Shown one piece after another: positions 1 through 9,375 of a stretch of 64,000 nucleotides of DNA. The stretch covers positions 1 to 64,000 of the forward strand of contig CAZWLN010000004.1 of assembly GCA_964634885.1 (NCBI GenBank), in the 5' to 3' direction. The stretch is from DAINRZ01 sp964634885 (GTDB taxonomy: Bacteria; Bacteroidota; Ignavibacteria; Kapaibacteriales; UBA2268). Every line of letters starts with the position of its first letter. Positions within the stretch are counted from its first letter, which is position 1. The notes under the pieces were generated by a model, which was given only the letters and a program-made list of their open reading frames with translations, made no database searches and was not told the origin of the DNA. A program made the translations under genes and the position numbers.

Positions 1-272
1 AACCAAGGCCTGTTGACCGCAGGCAGGATAACCGCAGATATGACAACCGCAGGCAAGGCCGCAGAGTAGAAGAACAGAAGCCGGAGACGGTACCTGAAGC
101 TCCGATGCAGGAGGAACCAAGGCCTGTTGACCGCAGGCAGGATAACCGCAGATATGACAACCGCAGGCAGGGCCGCAGGGTAGAAGAACAGAAACCTGAG
201 CCGAAACCTGAAGCTCCGATGCAGGAGGAACCAAGGCCTGTTGACCGCAGGCAGGACAACCGCAGGCAGGGC
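1..272 (+). repeat. 114-bp in-frame tandem repeat in the 5' part of tilS
   Basis: The same sequence restarts at 1, 115 and 229, giving a period of 114 bp (38 codons). The first copy is cut by the window edge and the third breaks off after about 45 bp. The repeat is fully in frame with the downstream tilS reading frame and encodes an Arg/Gln/Glu/Pro-rich segment with cores such as PVDRRQDNRR and QKPEPKPEAP. Copies differ only at a few bases, which suggests recent duplication. More copies may lie upstream of the window. Confidence 0.9.
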
Positions 273-1766
273 CCAAGGGCAGATGGACAGAAACATGGAA
301 GACAAAGCGGCAGCGCTGAAAAATGGTCGGTTAACAAGAAAGTTTTATTAAAATCTGACGGCTGGAATAATCCTGTTATGGCCAAAGTACTCAACAGGGC
401 GGAAAACTTCATCAAAAATGAACTCTTTGTCCAGAGTGATTCAAGGATATTGCTTGCAGTCAGCGGAGGCGTCGATTCCGTAACAATGCTCGATGTATTT
501 GCCAATCTGTCGGCTAAATACGGTTTCCGCCTTTTCCTCGTCCATTACAATCACCAGTTAAGGGGCGAATCTTCCAATGAAGACGAAAAACATGTAAAAC
601 AACTCGCCGAGCGTTACAACATTCCAATACACTCAACAAGGGGTAATGTAAAGGAATATGCGGAAAATAATTCGATGAGCATCGAACAGGCGGCGCGGAT
701 TCTGAGGTACAGGTTCCTTGAGCAGACAGCCCGGACTCTGAAGGTACAGTATATTACCACAGCACATACATACGACGACTCGGCAGAAACCTTCCTTTTC
801 AACCTGATGAGAGGAGCGGGCATTACAGGCCTTAGCGGGATTCCCTGGATCAGGGGAATGGGAAAGAATATATCGCTTGCAAGGCCGATGATACATTGCA
901 GGAAAACGGACCTGATAGCCTATGCAACTGAGAGGAAGCTAAAATGGCGGGAAGACGAGTCTAATTCGGTCCTGAATTTCACCCGTAATAAGATCAGGCA
1001 TGGCCTCATCAAATATCTCGAAGATGAATACAACCCGTCAATCGTCGAAGTACTGAACAGGACTACACTGCTGTTGAGAGGCGCCGATAAATTCATTGCT
1101 GAGTTCGTAAACCAGAAAGTTAAAGCTGTTACTGTTGACAAAGAAGAAGGCAGGTTCTCGCTTAAAATCAACCTGCTCCAGACTAACAATGAATTTATCC
1201 AGGGTGAGATAATTCAAGCGTCAATGAAGAGCAATTTCCACCTGCAGCCCCTTCCGATGAACGTCATCGACAGGATCATCAGCCTTTACGAGTCGTCGTC
1301 CGGCTCGATGATAGATATTAACAAGAATTACTATGTAATCAAAGACAGGGATAAACTGGTTTTCATGAGGCGTAAACCTGTACTGAAGCAGACCGTGATG
1401 ATCGAAAAAACCGGTGAATACGATTTTAACGGATACAGGATGGTCCTGAAGGAAGTCAAACTCAAACAGGTAAAATACAAAGAAGATAAGAACACCGAGT
1501 ATTTCGATTATGACAAAGTACCGATTCTGCTGTACCTTCGCAACTGGGAACAGGGAGATGTATTCAGGCCTCTGGGTATGCAGGGAACAATGAAACTGAG
1601 CGACTTTTTTACTAACAACAAAGTCTCTGTCATCGACAAAGCGCAACTGCCGATCCTTGCTTCCAGGTCGGAAATAATCTGGGTCTGTGGGCAGCGCATC
1701 AGCGAAGACTATAAAATCGACGAGAACACGACAAGAGTACTGAAAGCAGAATTGATAAAAATATAA
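3..1766 (+). CDS. tilS: tRNA(Ile)-lysidine synthase with Arg-rich repeat extension (5' end outside window)
   Basis: TilS uses ATP and lysine to convert C34 of the tRNA-Ile(CAU) anticodon to lysidine, which switches it to AUA decoding in the cytoplasm. The PP-loop ATP-pyrophosphatase motif SGGVDS lies about 29 residues after an internal Met at 378. The C-terminal TilS substrate-binding domain (WEQGDVFRPLGMQGTMKLSD region) is present. From 378 the protein would have 462 residues, a normal family length. The frame is open without a stop from base 3, however, so an Arg-rich 38-residue tandem repeat plus a linker is fused ahead of the enzyme. No Shine-Dalgarno site is visible before 378, while in-frame ATGs at 105 and 219 lie inside the repeats. 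The true start is probably upstream of the window. hpt and ftsH follow, a common gene order. Function is firm; the extension is unusual. Confidence 0.93.
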   Translation, partial: PRPVDRRQDNRRYDNRRQGRRVEEQKPETVPEAPMQEEPRPVDRRQDNRRYDNRRQGRRVEEQKPEPKPEAPMQEEPRPVDRRQDNRRQGPRADGQKHGRQSGSAEKWSVNKKVLLKSDGWNNPVMAKVLNRAENFIKNELFVQSDSRILLAVSGGVDSVTMLDVFANLSAKYGFRLFLVHYNHQLRGESSNEDEKHVKQLAERYNIPIHSTRGNVKEYAENNSMSIEQAARILRYRFLEQTARTLKVQYITTAHTYDDSAETFLFNLMRGAGITGLSGIPWIRGMGKNISLARPMIHCRKTDLIAYATERKLKWREDESNSVLNFTRNKIRHGLIKYLEDEYNPSIVEVLNRTTLLLRGADKFIAEFVNQKVKAVTVDKEEGRFSLKINLLQTNNEFIQGEIIQASMKSNFHLQPLPMNVIDRIISLYESSSGSMIDINKNYYVIKDRDKLVFMRRKPVLKQTVMIEKTGEYDFNGYRMVLKEVKLKQVKYKEDKNTEYFDYDKVPILLYLRNWEQGDVFRPLGMQGTMKLSDFFTNNKVSVIDKAQLPILASRSEIIWVCGQRISEDYKIDENTTRVLKAELIKI

Positions 1767-1791
1767 AATTATACAGAAAATAAAGGGATTT

Positions 1792-2340
1792 ATGTATTCA
1801 GGAACAGAAACCATCGAGATCAATGGCAAGACCTTCGGAAAATTCATCGACAGGAGCGAGATACAACGGATTGTGACATTGCTGGCTGACAGGCTCAATG
1901 AAGACTACCGGGACAAAGACCCTATCTTTCTCATTGTACTGAAAGGTTCGGTTTTCTTTGGCAGCGACCTGCTGCGCCATATTACAATCAACTGTGAGAT
2001 GGACACCATCAGGGCAAGGAGTTACGGCGACTCGATGACCAGTTCGGGCATTGTCAGGCTCGACAACCTGTCGTTCAATTGCGAAGGAAGGCACGTCGTC
2101 ATCATCGAGGATATCGTCGATACGGGTTTGACACTCGAGGCAATGTACAAGAAACTACTGAAGCTCAATCCTGCTTCTGTTGCTGCTGTAACGATGCTCT
2201 CGAAACCTGCCCAAAGGAAAGTCAAAGTCGAAGTTCAATATATTGGAATGGAAATCGAACCGGTTTTTGTCATCGGCTATGGACTTGATTATGCCGAAAG
2301 AGGCCGCCACCTGCCCGATATTTACAGGCTCACCGACTGA
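1792..2340 (+). CDS. hpt: hypoxanthine phosphoribosyltransferase
   Basis: This purine salvage enzyme transfers the phosphoribosyl group of PRPP to hypoxanthine or guanine, giving IMP or GMP in the cytoplasm. The PRPP-binding loop VVIIEDIVDTGLT is at residues 102-114, preceded by the LKGSVFF substrate loop near 50-56. A C-terminal FVIGYGLDYAERGRHLPDI segment is typical of type I HPRTs. The length of 182 residues is normal. It starts 25 bp after tilS and is followed by ftsH, so the three probably form an operon. The tilS-hpt-ftsH order is widely conserved in bacteria. Confidence 0.96.
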   Translation: MYSGTETIEINGKTFGKFIDRSEIQRIVTLLADRLNEDYRDKDPIFLIVLKGSVFFGSDLLRHITINCEMDTIRARSYGDSMTSSGIVRLDNLSFNCEGRHVVIIEDIVDTGLTLEAMYKKLLKLNPASVAAVTMLSKPAQRKVKVEVQYIGMEIEPVFVIGYGLDYAERGRHLPDIYRLTD

Positions 2341-2453
2341 TCGTCGGTTTTTATTTTCATATTACTTTACCCTTAAGGCAAATTTATTGTAAGTATTTAC
2401 GTCATAGCCTTAAAATTTTTAATTTTTAGAAGACAGGCGGAGGCGATTTTTTG

Positions 2454-4505
2454 ATGAGTGATTCATCTGAAGATAAAAATGACAAAAGGAAAACCAATCC
2501 TATGGGAGACTTTAACTACAACAGTGACGGGCAAAACAGCCAGACAAAGATGATGCGCAATATAATCATATGGGTAATCCTTTTCGGCAGCATGATAATC
2601 ATATACATGATGCTTAACACAAACCAGAAGGGTGAATGGCCCATACCCTATTCGACCTATGTAGAACTGCTGGAGCAGGACAAGATCCAAAAAGCGGTAA
2701 TAACCAAAACGCAGTTGAATGACTATGAATTCCACGGCGAACTGGTGCAGGAGGAAAGCATTGAGATCGAAGGCCAGATTCGCAAGATCAAGAGTTTCAT
2801 TACCAAGCTGGGTGTCGTTGACACTGAGACAGAAAGGCTCTGGAGGGCAAAGGGCATCGAGTTCACATACAAGGACGGCGACGCTTCCATCTGGACAACT
2901 TTACTTGCCATCTTCCCATATATATTACTTTTCGGCTTCATGATCTTCCTTTTCAGGAGGATGCAGGGCGGAGGCGCCGGAGCCGGCGGTTCCAAGGGAT
3001 TGTTCTCCTTTGGAAAAGCCAGGGTCAGGCTGCTCAACGAAAACCAGTCAAAAGTGACGTTCCAGGATGTTGCCGGCGCTGACGAAGCCAAGTATGAGCT
3101 TGAAGAAATAATAGAATTCCTGAAAGAACCCAAGAAGTTCCAGCGCCTCGGCGGTAAAATACCTAAGGGTGTACTGTTACTGGGCCCTCCGGGAACCGGT
3201 AAGACCCTCCTTGCCAGGGCTGTTGCAGGCGAAGCCAATGTGCCGTTCTTTTCCATCTCCGGCGCCGATTTCGTGGAGATGTTTGTGGGCGTTGGCGCCA
3301 GCAGGGTACGCGACCTGTTCGAACAGGCAAAGAAGAATGCGCCCTGCATCGTTTTCATCGACGAGATCGACGCTGTCGGCAGGCACAGGGGCGCAGGCCT
3401 CGGCGGCGGACACGACGAACGCGAACAGACACTGAACCAGTTACTTGTCGAAATGGACGGCTTCGAACAGAACGCCGGCGTCATCATCATTGCAGCGACA
3501 AACAGGCCCGACGTACTCGATCCGGCGCTGCTGAGGCCCGGCAGGTTCGACAGGCAGGTAGTGGTTGACAGGCCCGACATTAACGGCAGGGTGGGAATAC
3601 TCAAGGTACACGTGAAGAATATACCTTTGGGCGAGGATGTCAATCTCGAAGTAGTGGCAAAAGGTACACCCGGTTTCTCCGGTGCAGACCTTGCAAACAT
3701 CGTTAATGAAGCGGCTCTCCTGGCTGCCAGGCGTGAAAGCGACAAAGTAACAATGTTCGATCTTGAGAACGCCAAAGATAAAGTGATGATGGGCATCGAA
3801 CGTAAGAGCATGGTAATCTCCGACAAGGAAAAGGAAATGACTGCTTACCATGAGATGGGCCATGCCCTTGCAATGCGCTTCATACCAAACAGCGATCCTG
3901 TTCACAAAGTAACGATCATTCCACGAGGAAGGGCGCTTGGCGTTACATCGTCGCTACCGCTTGAAGATATGCATACATACTCAAAAGAATATATCGAATC
4001 GAAAATAATCATGATGCTTGCAGGAAGGGCTGCCGAAAAGCTCGTGTTCAATTCTCTTTCTTCGGGAGCTGCCAATGACATTGAACGTGCTACCAAGCTC
4101 GCCAGAAACATGGTATGCGACTGGGGTATGAGTGAAGCAGTCGGCCCGGTAAAACTTGCCAGCGTCCAGGAAGAGGTCTTCCTCGGCAGGGAGATATCAC
4201 AGCCTCCCGATCATAGCGAAGCGACAGCCCAACTCATTGACAATGAAGTACGGAAAATTCTTGTCGAATCCTCCGACAAAGCCGAATCGCTCCTACAGGA
4301 GCGAATCGATCTGCTGCACAAAGCCTCAAAAATGCTGATTGAGCGTGAGACACTGGAAGGCGAAGAACTCGAAATGATCATTAACGGCGAAGAACTGCCA
4401 CCTATCAACATCCGCAAACTCAACGCCCTGAAGAGCATGAGGAGCAACGGCAGCAGCGACAAAGAAAAGAAAAGCGAAACCGGCAATTTTGACGTGAGTG
4501 TCTGA
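2454..4505 (+). CDS. ftsH: ATP-dependent zinc metalloprotease FtsH
   Basis: This membrane-anchored AAA+ protease degrades misassembled membrane proteins and short-lived regulators. Two membrane segments are visible (about 36-54 and 146-169) with a periplasmic domain between them. They are followed by the AAA module with Walker A GPPGTGKT at 244-251 and Walker B VFIDEID near 299. An Arg-finger/SRH region (LLRPGRFDRQV) and the zinc site HEMGH at 466-470 (HEAGH in most homologues) follow. The length of 683 residues is normal. The start is ATG 2454, with GGAGG about 11 bases upstream; an adjoining in-frame TTG at 2451 is the alternative. It is last in the tilS-hpt-ftsH unit and is followed by a terminator. 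Confidence 0.97.
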   Translation: MSDSSEDKNDKRKTNPMGDFNYNSDGQNSQTKMMRNIIIWVILFGSMIIIYMMLNTNQKGEWPIPYSTYVELLEQDKIQKAVITKTQLNDYEFHGELVQEESIEIEGQIRKIKSFITKLGVVDTETERLWRAKGIEFTYKDGDASIWTTLLAIFPYILLFGFMIFLFRRMQGGGAGAGGSKGLFSFGKARVRLLNENQSKVTFQDVAGADEAKYELEEIIEFLKEPKKFQRLGGKIPKGVLLLGPPGTGKTLLARAVAGEANVPFFSISGADFVEMFVGVGASRVRDLFEQAKKNAPCIVFIDEIDAVGRHRGAGLGGGHDEREQTLNQLLVEMDGFEQNAGVIIIAATNRPDVLDPALLRPGRFDRQVVVDRPDINGRVGILKVHVKNIPLGEDVNLEVVAKGTPGFSGADLANIVNEAALLAARRESDKVTMFDLENAKDKVMMGIERKSMVISDKEKEMTAYHEMGHALAMRFIPNSDPVHKVTIIPRGRALGVTSSLPLEDMHTYSKEYIESKIIMMLAGRAAEKLVFNSLSSGAANDIERATKLARNMVCDWGMSEAVGPVKLASVQEEVFLGREISQPPDHSEATAQLIDNEVRKILVESSDKAESLLQERIDLLHKASKMLIERETLEGEELEMIINGEELPPINIRKLNALKSMRSNGSSDKEKKSETGNFDVSV

Positions 4506-4556
4506 AGAAGCTGCGTCACAGAGAATCCCGGTTAAAATACAGATGAATGAAGAAGG

Positions 4557-4589
4557 AGCCCGTAAAGAATGCGGGCTTTTCTTTTTTTA
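4557..4589 (+). terminator. Rho-independent terminator after ftsH
   Basis: AGCCCG and CGGGCT form a 6-bp stem around a 9-base loop, followed directly by TTTTCTTTTTTT. It lies 50 bp past the ftsH stop codon. Confidence 0.85.
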
Positions 4590-4661
4590 TATCAGAGTTG
4601 TTTTTCTGATGCCGGGAATTTCACCCCCCCAAAAAAAAATTAAAAAATTTCCGTGACCTTT

Positions 4662-4692
4662 TTGATATTCATGTGTCAATACAATAATATAA
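4662..4692 (+). promoter_or_regulatory. Candidate promoter of the LVIVD cargo gene
   Basis: A TTG at 4662-4664, 20 bases, then TAATATAA at 4685-4692, with the start codon 21 bases further on. The spacing equals that of the two clearer promoters before the barrel genes at 14681 and 15281. The segment TTTTGATATTCATGTGT is nearly repeated before the T9SS gene at 41123. The -7 box is only a partial match to TAnnTTTG. Confidence 0.4.
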
Positions 4693-4713
4693 AAGACACG
4701 ATAGGGGAAAACT

Positions 4714-7700
4714 ATGCGAAAAATTTACGGTATTCTGTTTTTCATCACGGCATTCTTTTTACTGCTCCAGCGCAGTCCTGCCCAGGACAGCCTCAGCCTC
4801 GTCGGCAGGTGGGTGGAAAACTGCATTGATTATACCTGTGTAGCCTCAATGGGAGACTATGTTTACGCAGGCAAAGGTAATATCTTCTGTGTTTTCGATA
4901 TTATGGACCCTGAACACCCTAAGTTGTTGAAGCAGTTAAAAACAGATGTGAAGATGAAAGAAATCTATCTGTTTGATCACTATGCCGCCATCGGTTATGA
5001 CGGTATTGCCATAATAGATGTGTCCAACCCCGAAAAACCTGTAACGTTGTTCAGCGATACGTCTTACAGCCATGTTCATAATTTCCAGGCTTTTGGCAAA
5101 AGCCTCTATTTTATTTCAGACAACAGGATGAAGGCACTTGATCTTGAAAACATGGAGAATCCAGAAATTACAGATGCCTTTTCATCAGACGATGGAACTA
5201 CCTGTTTCTATTTAGCAGACAATTTGGCTTTCGTCGGGAGATATTATTACAATAACTGGCAAGATTATATTGATATATATAATACTGAGGATATTACTAA
5301 TCCCGAACTGATTGACACAATCCAATCCGAATGGGATAATGAACATTTGGTATATTATGACAGCATTCTGTACAGCTCCAACAGATTAACAATCAGAATT
5401 TATAATCTGAGAGATATTGACAATCCAAAATGTATTTATGACTGGCAGATGCACTCATGTATCTGTAGTAAGATTTTCATTAGGGACAGCATGCTGTTCT
5501 CTTTTGAAGAATTCTATGATATTGAATATTTTAATGTGTCTGATATAGATAACATAAATTCCGTAGGTATTTTTACAACAGAAATCGGCAGTCGTAACAC
5601 TGACATCAGAGATTATTGTGTATCGGATAAATATATTATTACAATAACAAATACTCTCGGACTGGAAATCTCAGACATCGGTAAATATAAATATCCCAAA
5701 TTAGTGTGGCATTCTGAAAAATCGGAGCAATTTAATAAAGTTGTTACAAATGGCCGCCTTGAAATCAAATCCAGGAGTGACGTTACTATTACTGACATCA
5801 CTGACCCTTTGAAACCTGTCCTGGCAAGTACAATTAACAATGTGGCTCCGGACTATATGTCAATAATAAAGAACTCATTACTGCTGTTTAAAAATAGTAA
5901 TATCTCAGTTTACGACTTAACAGACCCGGAGAAACCGATAAGAACCCGGTCTCTTAAATATGATGGTGATTCTGTTCTGCAGGTTGAGATGCTCAATGAT
6001 TCGATGACGGTCATCAGGGATGATAAAAATAATTTGATAGTGTTTACACTTAACGAAGCCCATGATATGACACAGCTCTTCAGAATCCAACTGTCTTCCT
6101 GCTCATATCCTGCCATATATGTGTCTGATAATAGAATACTATATCTCAGCGAGAAGATTGTGGACGGCAGGAAGAGGTATTACCTGAAGTCGGCAGAGCT
6201 TACTGAAAACCTTCATCTGGCTGTCAACACCAGTGACTACAGTTTTCCGGACACTGTAGGGTTAAAAGAAGCAAAGATCATTTTTGCCAATAAAAAATAC
6301 GCTGTGTTGAGGACTACATATTCAAGCAAATTACTGGATATCGGTGATTTCAATTCTTGTAAAATTCTTCAGAATTTTAGTAGTGTGAGTCCTAATTCAT
6401 GTACGATTGTAGATAGTATAATTATATTTTATTCTGGCAGCAGATGTATTTTTTGTAATATCAATGACAATACATATTCAGATTACCTGGCGTCATTGTA
6501 CCTGCCATTCCTTATTAAAATGGATGTCTGTTCCGGTTACTTCAGGGTATATCAATCAAACTCGGTAAAACTCTATGATATAAAGAATATAAATAAACTG
6601 AAACACTTCCCGGTTACCACCTTTGAGTACTCAAGCCACGGCAATTTCTTTGTACACCACCGCAATATTTATCAATATGAATATGGCACATTATACAACC
6701 CGCAGAATGGATTTGTAGTTTTAGACTGCTCAGATCCGGCGAACATCAGGAGAATGAACAGGGTTGATATACCGGTAGATGCTTCCGTATATAAGTTATA
6801 TAAGGATAATCTATTAATCTCAAATACTATTACTAAGAGTAAAAATGGCGACAGCTTACATGTAATCGGAATTGATGATTCCGGTAACTTTCAAATGAAA
6901 GAATCCTCAGTGTTTTTCCCAAATTCTGTTTACAGCCTGAATATTTTTGATGATCTCATGATTGCGGTATCATATATTAATTTCTATATTTGTGATATTT
7001 CCAATATTGATAGTATTACCATTTTGGGAGAGTATAAAGCTCAAGATCCTATTTCATATCTCAGCAAATGGAACAACAAAGTCATAATTTGTAGTTCAAA
7101 AGATTCATGCTATATTATTGACATTACAGACCCTTCCAGCCCCCAAAAGGAACTTTCGTTCCCGGCTAAGTCAAAACCCAATGATTATATAAGAAACATG
7201 ACAGTGTACAAGGATTATCTGCTGATGCAACTCTACTCGGATGAAGACAGTAGCTACTTTCTCTCCGCCATCGATCTCAATAAGGCCGATTACAACTCTA
7301 AGAAAGTGTTGTTTAAGAAGAAAACCTATTTTAACTATTCCATTGAAGACGGCCTGATGTATGTGATTAGCACTGACGAAGGCCTCGGTATTTATGATAT
7401 TTCTGATGTAAATAATATACGTTACCTGACCGGCTACAACCCGCCGGGAGGCGCTGGCGCCTTCCAGGTAGAAGACAGCCTCATCTACCTTTATAATTCG
7501 AATGAAGGCCTGTACGTTCTTCGGTTTGACCGCCAGGTGAACGGGGTCGAACCTGGTTCCGGCAATCCAATTATATCTGCCGTCCTTGTACCAAACCCCA
7601 CAACGGACTTCTGCCGGCTGGAAATCAATCTGCCTGAAGACAGCAATGTTAAACTTGAACTGAGGGACTGTCTTGGTAACAGAGTCGCTGCTATTGCCGA

Positions 7701-7827
7701 TGAGAACCGGCCTGCAGGCTGCAACATCTTCCTGATTGACACGAAAAACTTGACCTCAGGGATGTATTTCGTTACCGGAACTGCCGGAAGCCGTTCGGTC
7801 AACCAAAAGCTTGTGATTGGTAAATAA
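4714..7827 (+). CDS. Large secreted LVIVD-repeat protein with T9SS sorting domain
   Basis: This 1037-residue exported protein has an N-terminal signal peptide (about 1-23, ending in QRSPAQ). It then carries many beta-strand units of the LVIVD type, for example GIAIIDVSNPEKP, VYDLTDPEKP and YIIDITDPSSP, which in known proteins fold into beta-propellers. The last 75 or so residues (VPNPTTDFCRLE ... SGMYFVTG ... QKLVIGK) match a type A T9SS C-terminal sorting domain, so cell-surface attachment or release is expected. Base composition is strongly AT-rich over most of the gene but GC-richer in the last 400 bp that encode the sorting domain. The substrate or binding partner is unknown. It is probably transcribed alone, between the ftsH terminator and a repeat array. 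Confidence 0.85.
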   Translation: MRKIYGILFFITAFFLLLQRSPAQDSLSLVGRWVENCIDYTCVASMGDYVYAGKGNIFCVFDIMDPEHPKLLKQLKTDVKMKEIYLFDHYAAIGYDGIAIIDVSNPEKPVTLFSDTSYSHVHNFQAFGKSLYFISDNRMKALDLENMENPEITDAFSSDDGTTCFYLADNLAFVGRYYYNNWQDYIDIYNTEDITNPELIDTIQSEWDNEHLVYYDSILYSSNRLTIRIYNLRDIDNPKCIYDWQMHSCICSKIFIRDSMLFSFEEFYDIEYFNVSDIDNINSVGIFTTEIGSRNTDIRDYCVSDKYIITITNTLGLEISDIGKYKYPKLVWHSEKSEQFNKVVTNGRLEIKSRSDVTITDITDPLKPVLASTINNVAPDYMSIIKNSLLLFKNSNISVYDLTDPEKPIRTRSLKYDGDSVLQVEMLNDSMTVIRDDKNNLIVFTLNEAHDMTQLFRIQLSSCSYPAIYVSDNRILYLSEKIVDGRKRYYLKSAELTENLHLAVNTSDYSFPDTVGLKEAKIIFANKKYAVLRTTYSSKLLDIGDFNSCKILQNFSSVSPNSCTIVDSIIIFYSGSRCIFCNINDNTYSDYLASLYLPFLIKMDVCSGYFRVYQSNSVKLYDIKNINKLKHFPVTTFEYSSHGNFFVHHRNIYQYEYGTLYNPQNGFVVLDCSDPANIRRMNRVDIPVDASVYKLYKDNLLISNTITKSKNGDSLHVIGIDDSGNFQMKESSVFFPNSVYSLNIFDDLMIAVSYINFYICDISNIDSITILGEYKAQDPISYLSKWNNKVIICSSKDSCYIIDITDPSSPQKELSFPAKSKPNDYIRNMTVYKDYLLMQLYSDEDSSYFLSAIDLNKADYNSKKVLFKKKTYFNYSIEDGLMYVISTDEGLGIYDISDVNNIRYLTGYNPPGGAGAFQVEDSLIYLYNSNEGLYVLRFDRQVNGVEPGSGNPIISAVLVPNPTTDFCRLEINLPEDSNVKLELRDCLGNRVAAIADENRPAGCNIFLIDTKNLTSGMYFVTGTAGSRSVNQKLVIGK

Positions 7828-7841
7828 GTAAATTCCCACTG

Positions 7842-8105
7842 ACCACCAGCCACCAGCCACTAGCCACTAATCACTAACCACCAGCCACTAATCACTAACC
7901 ACCAGCCACTAATCACTAACCACNNNNNNNNNNNNNNNNNNNNNNNNNNNNNNNNNNNNNNNNNNNNNNNNNNNNNNNNNNNNNNNNNNNNNNNNNNNNN
8001 NNNNNNNNNNNNNNNNNNNNNNNAATCACTAACCACCAGCCACTAATCACTAACCACCAGCCACTAATCACTAACCACTGACCACCAGCCACTGACCACC
8101 GGCCA
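7842..8105. repeat. Minisatellite array A (21-bp unit) containing the assembly gap
   Basis: Tandem 21-bp units built from ACCACCAGCC and ACTAATCACTA steps fill the space between two convergent genes. On the minus strand the units read GT-rich (TTAGTGATTAGTGGCTGG) and carry many stop codons. The array reaches exactly to the stop codon of the minus-strand gene at 8106. Related arrays lie at 56811-57250 and 60552-60667. Confidence 0.9.
7924..8023. other. Assembly gap of exactly 100 N
   Basis: One hundred consecutive Ns interrupt array A, with the same repeat on both sides. A round number of Ns is the usual placeholder for a gap of unknown size, so the true array length, and anything inside it, is unknown. 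Confidence 0.98.
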
Positions 8106-9254
8106 CTAAACAATGCTCTTCTTGAAAATCCTTCTGCGTTTGTGCATCACGGGATTGAAATCTTTCCACAGTGCCTGAACCTTGTTGTTGAATTCCAGTT
8201 CCTGGTTCGATTCGGCATGTTTGAAGCCATACTTAACCGCTGCCTGGACAATTTCCGTAACCATCAGCACATCGACACCTTTACCGCGGTAATCGTCGCG
8301 GACGCCGGCAAAATAGAAGTCCAGCACTTCGTAGGTCTTCAGCGCTTTCAGGACATAATACCAGCCGAAGGGGAACAGGCTGCCGTTAGCTTTCCGGAAG
8401 GCTTTCGACAGGTTGGGCATCGTCAGCATGAAGCCGATGAGTTCTCCCTGTTCATTGTCCACGAATTTGATCAGGTCAGTGTTGATATATCCTAAGTACT
8501 TCTTGATATAATATTCTATCTGGCGGTCTGTCAGCGGTACTGTTCCGTAGTTATTGCGGAAAGTCTCCTCGAGGAGCTGGAACATTTCCTTGCCACGGGC
8601 GACATAATCCTTCAGTTTCCTGGACCTGACAACGTGGAACTTATACCGTTTCTGTATCCACTCATTGGCGCGCAGAAGCTTTTCCGGTATATCCGTAACT
8701 TTTGGTGTAGTTGAAAGGAATTCCAGGAAATCGACATCTTTTTCGAAGCCGTACTGCTCTACCAGGCCCCGATACCAGGGGTGGTGGTAATAGGTAGCTA
8801 TCGTTGAAAGCTTGTCGAAGCCTTCAATCAACAGGCCCTGAGGGTCCAGGTCGCAGAATCCGTGTGGCCCGGTCATCGTTTCCATGCCGCATTCTTTTGC
8901 CCAGTCGGCTACCGCATCAAAAAGTCCTTTGGCCACTTCGTAATCGTCGATTGTTTCAAACCAACCGAAACGCATGTTCTTGGTCCCGTACTTTTTGTTG
9001 GCGGCGTGATTCAGTATTCCGACAATCCGGCCTACTATTCTATCGCCTTCATAGGCCAGGAAAAGCTTTGTTTCTGCTACCTCGTATGCAGGATTTTTCT
9101 CAGGCGAGAAAGTCTCGATCTCATCTGCTATTATGGGTGGGACAAAGTTCGGATTGCCCTTGTAATGGTTGAACTGGAACTTTACAAATTCGCGCAGGGT
9201 TTTGCTGTCTTGTACTAACTTGATATTAATAGTATTATCCTTTATATTTCTCAA
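8106..9254 (-). CDS. GNAT-fold N-acyltransferase-like protein
   Basis: A 382-residue soluble protein with two GNAT-like halves. The first contains FLAYEGDRIVGRIVGILNH (about 65-83). The second contains a canonical acyl-CoA pyrophosphate-binding segment, VRDDYRGKGVDVLM, with RGKGV at 323-327. Proteins of this size and pattern are common in Bacteroidota and related phyla as uncharacterised acyltransferases; the substrate is unknown. Its TAG stop is formed by the edge of minisatellite array A. The ATG start lies in an AT-rich intergenic stretch with no strong ribosome-binding site. The family call is reasonable; the reaction is not known. Confidence 0.7.
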   Translation of the reverse strand: MRNIKDNTINIKLVQDSKTLREFVKFQFNHYKGNPNFVPPIIADEIETFSPEKNPAYEVAETKLFLAYEGDRIVGRIVGILNHAANKKYGTKNMRFGWFETIDDYEVAKGLFDAVADWAKECGMETMTGPHGFCDLDPQGLLIEGFDKLSTIATYYHHPWYRGLVEQYGFEKDVDFLEFLSTTPKVTDIPEKLLRANEWIQKRYKFHVVRSRKLKDYVARGKEMFQLLEETFRNNYGTVPLTDRQIEYYIKKYLGYINTDLIKFVDNEQGELIGFMLTMPNLSKAFRKANGSLFPFGWYYVLKALKTYEVLDFYFAGVRDDYRGKGVDVLMVTEIVQAAVKYGFKHAESNQELEFNNKVQALWKDFNPVMHKRRRIFKKSIV

Positions 9255-9312
9255 TTAATAAATCTAAAATTAACAAGGTTTGCCATAATTGCAAAGCGTT
9301 TTCTTTTGAAAA

Positions 9313-9350
9313 TAAATAAAAAAAAAGCCTGACTGTCATCATCAGGCTTT
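9313..9350 (-). terminator. Terminator of the deiminase gene
   Basis: AAGCCTGA and TCAGGCTT form a perfect 8-bp stem with a 9-base loop. On the minus strand the hairpin is followed by a run of T (A at 9313-9325 on +), 26 bp after the stop codon of the gene at 9376. Confidence 0.88.
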
Positions 9351-9375
9351 CTAATATTCAATATCTTGGTATTTC

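Noticed and set aside
2723..3826. Long minus-strand open frame across ftsH
   Set aside because: It is Ser/Pro-rich shadow sequence opposite the ftsH AAA domain, with no protein family features.
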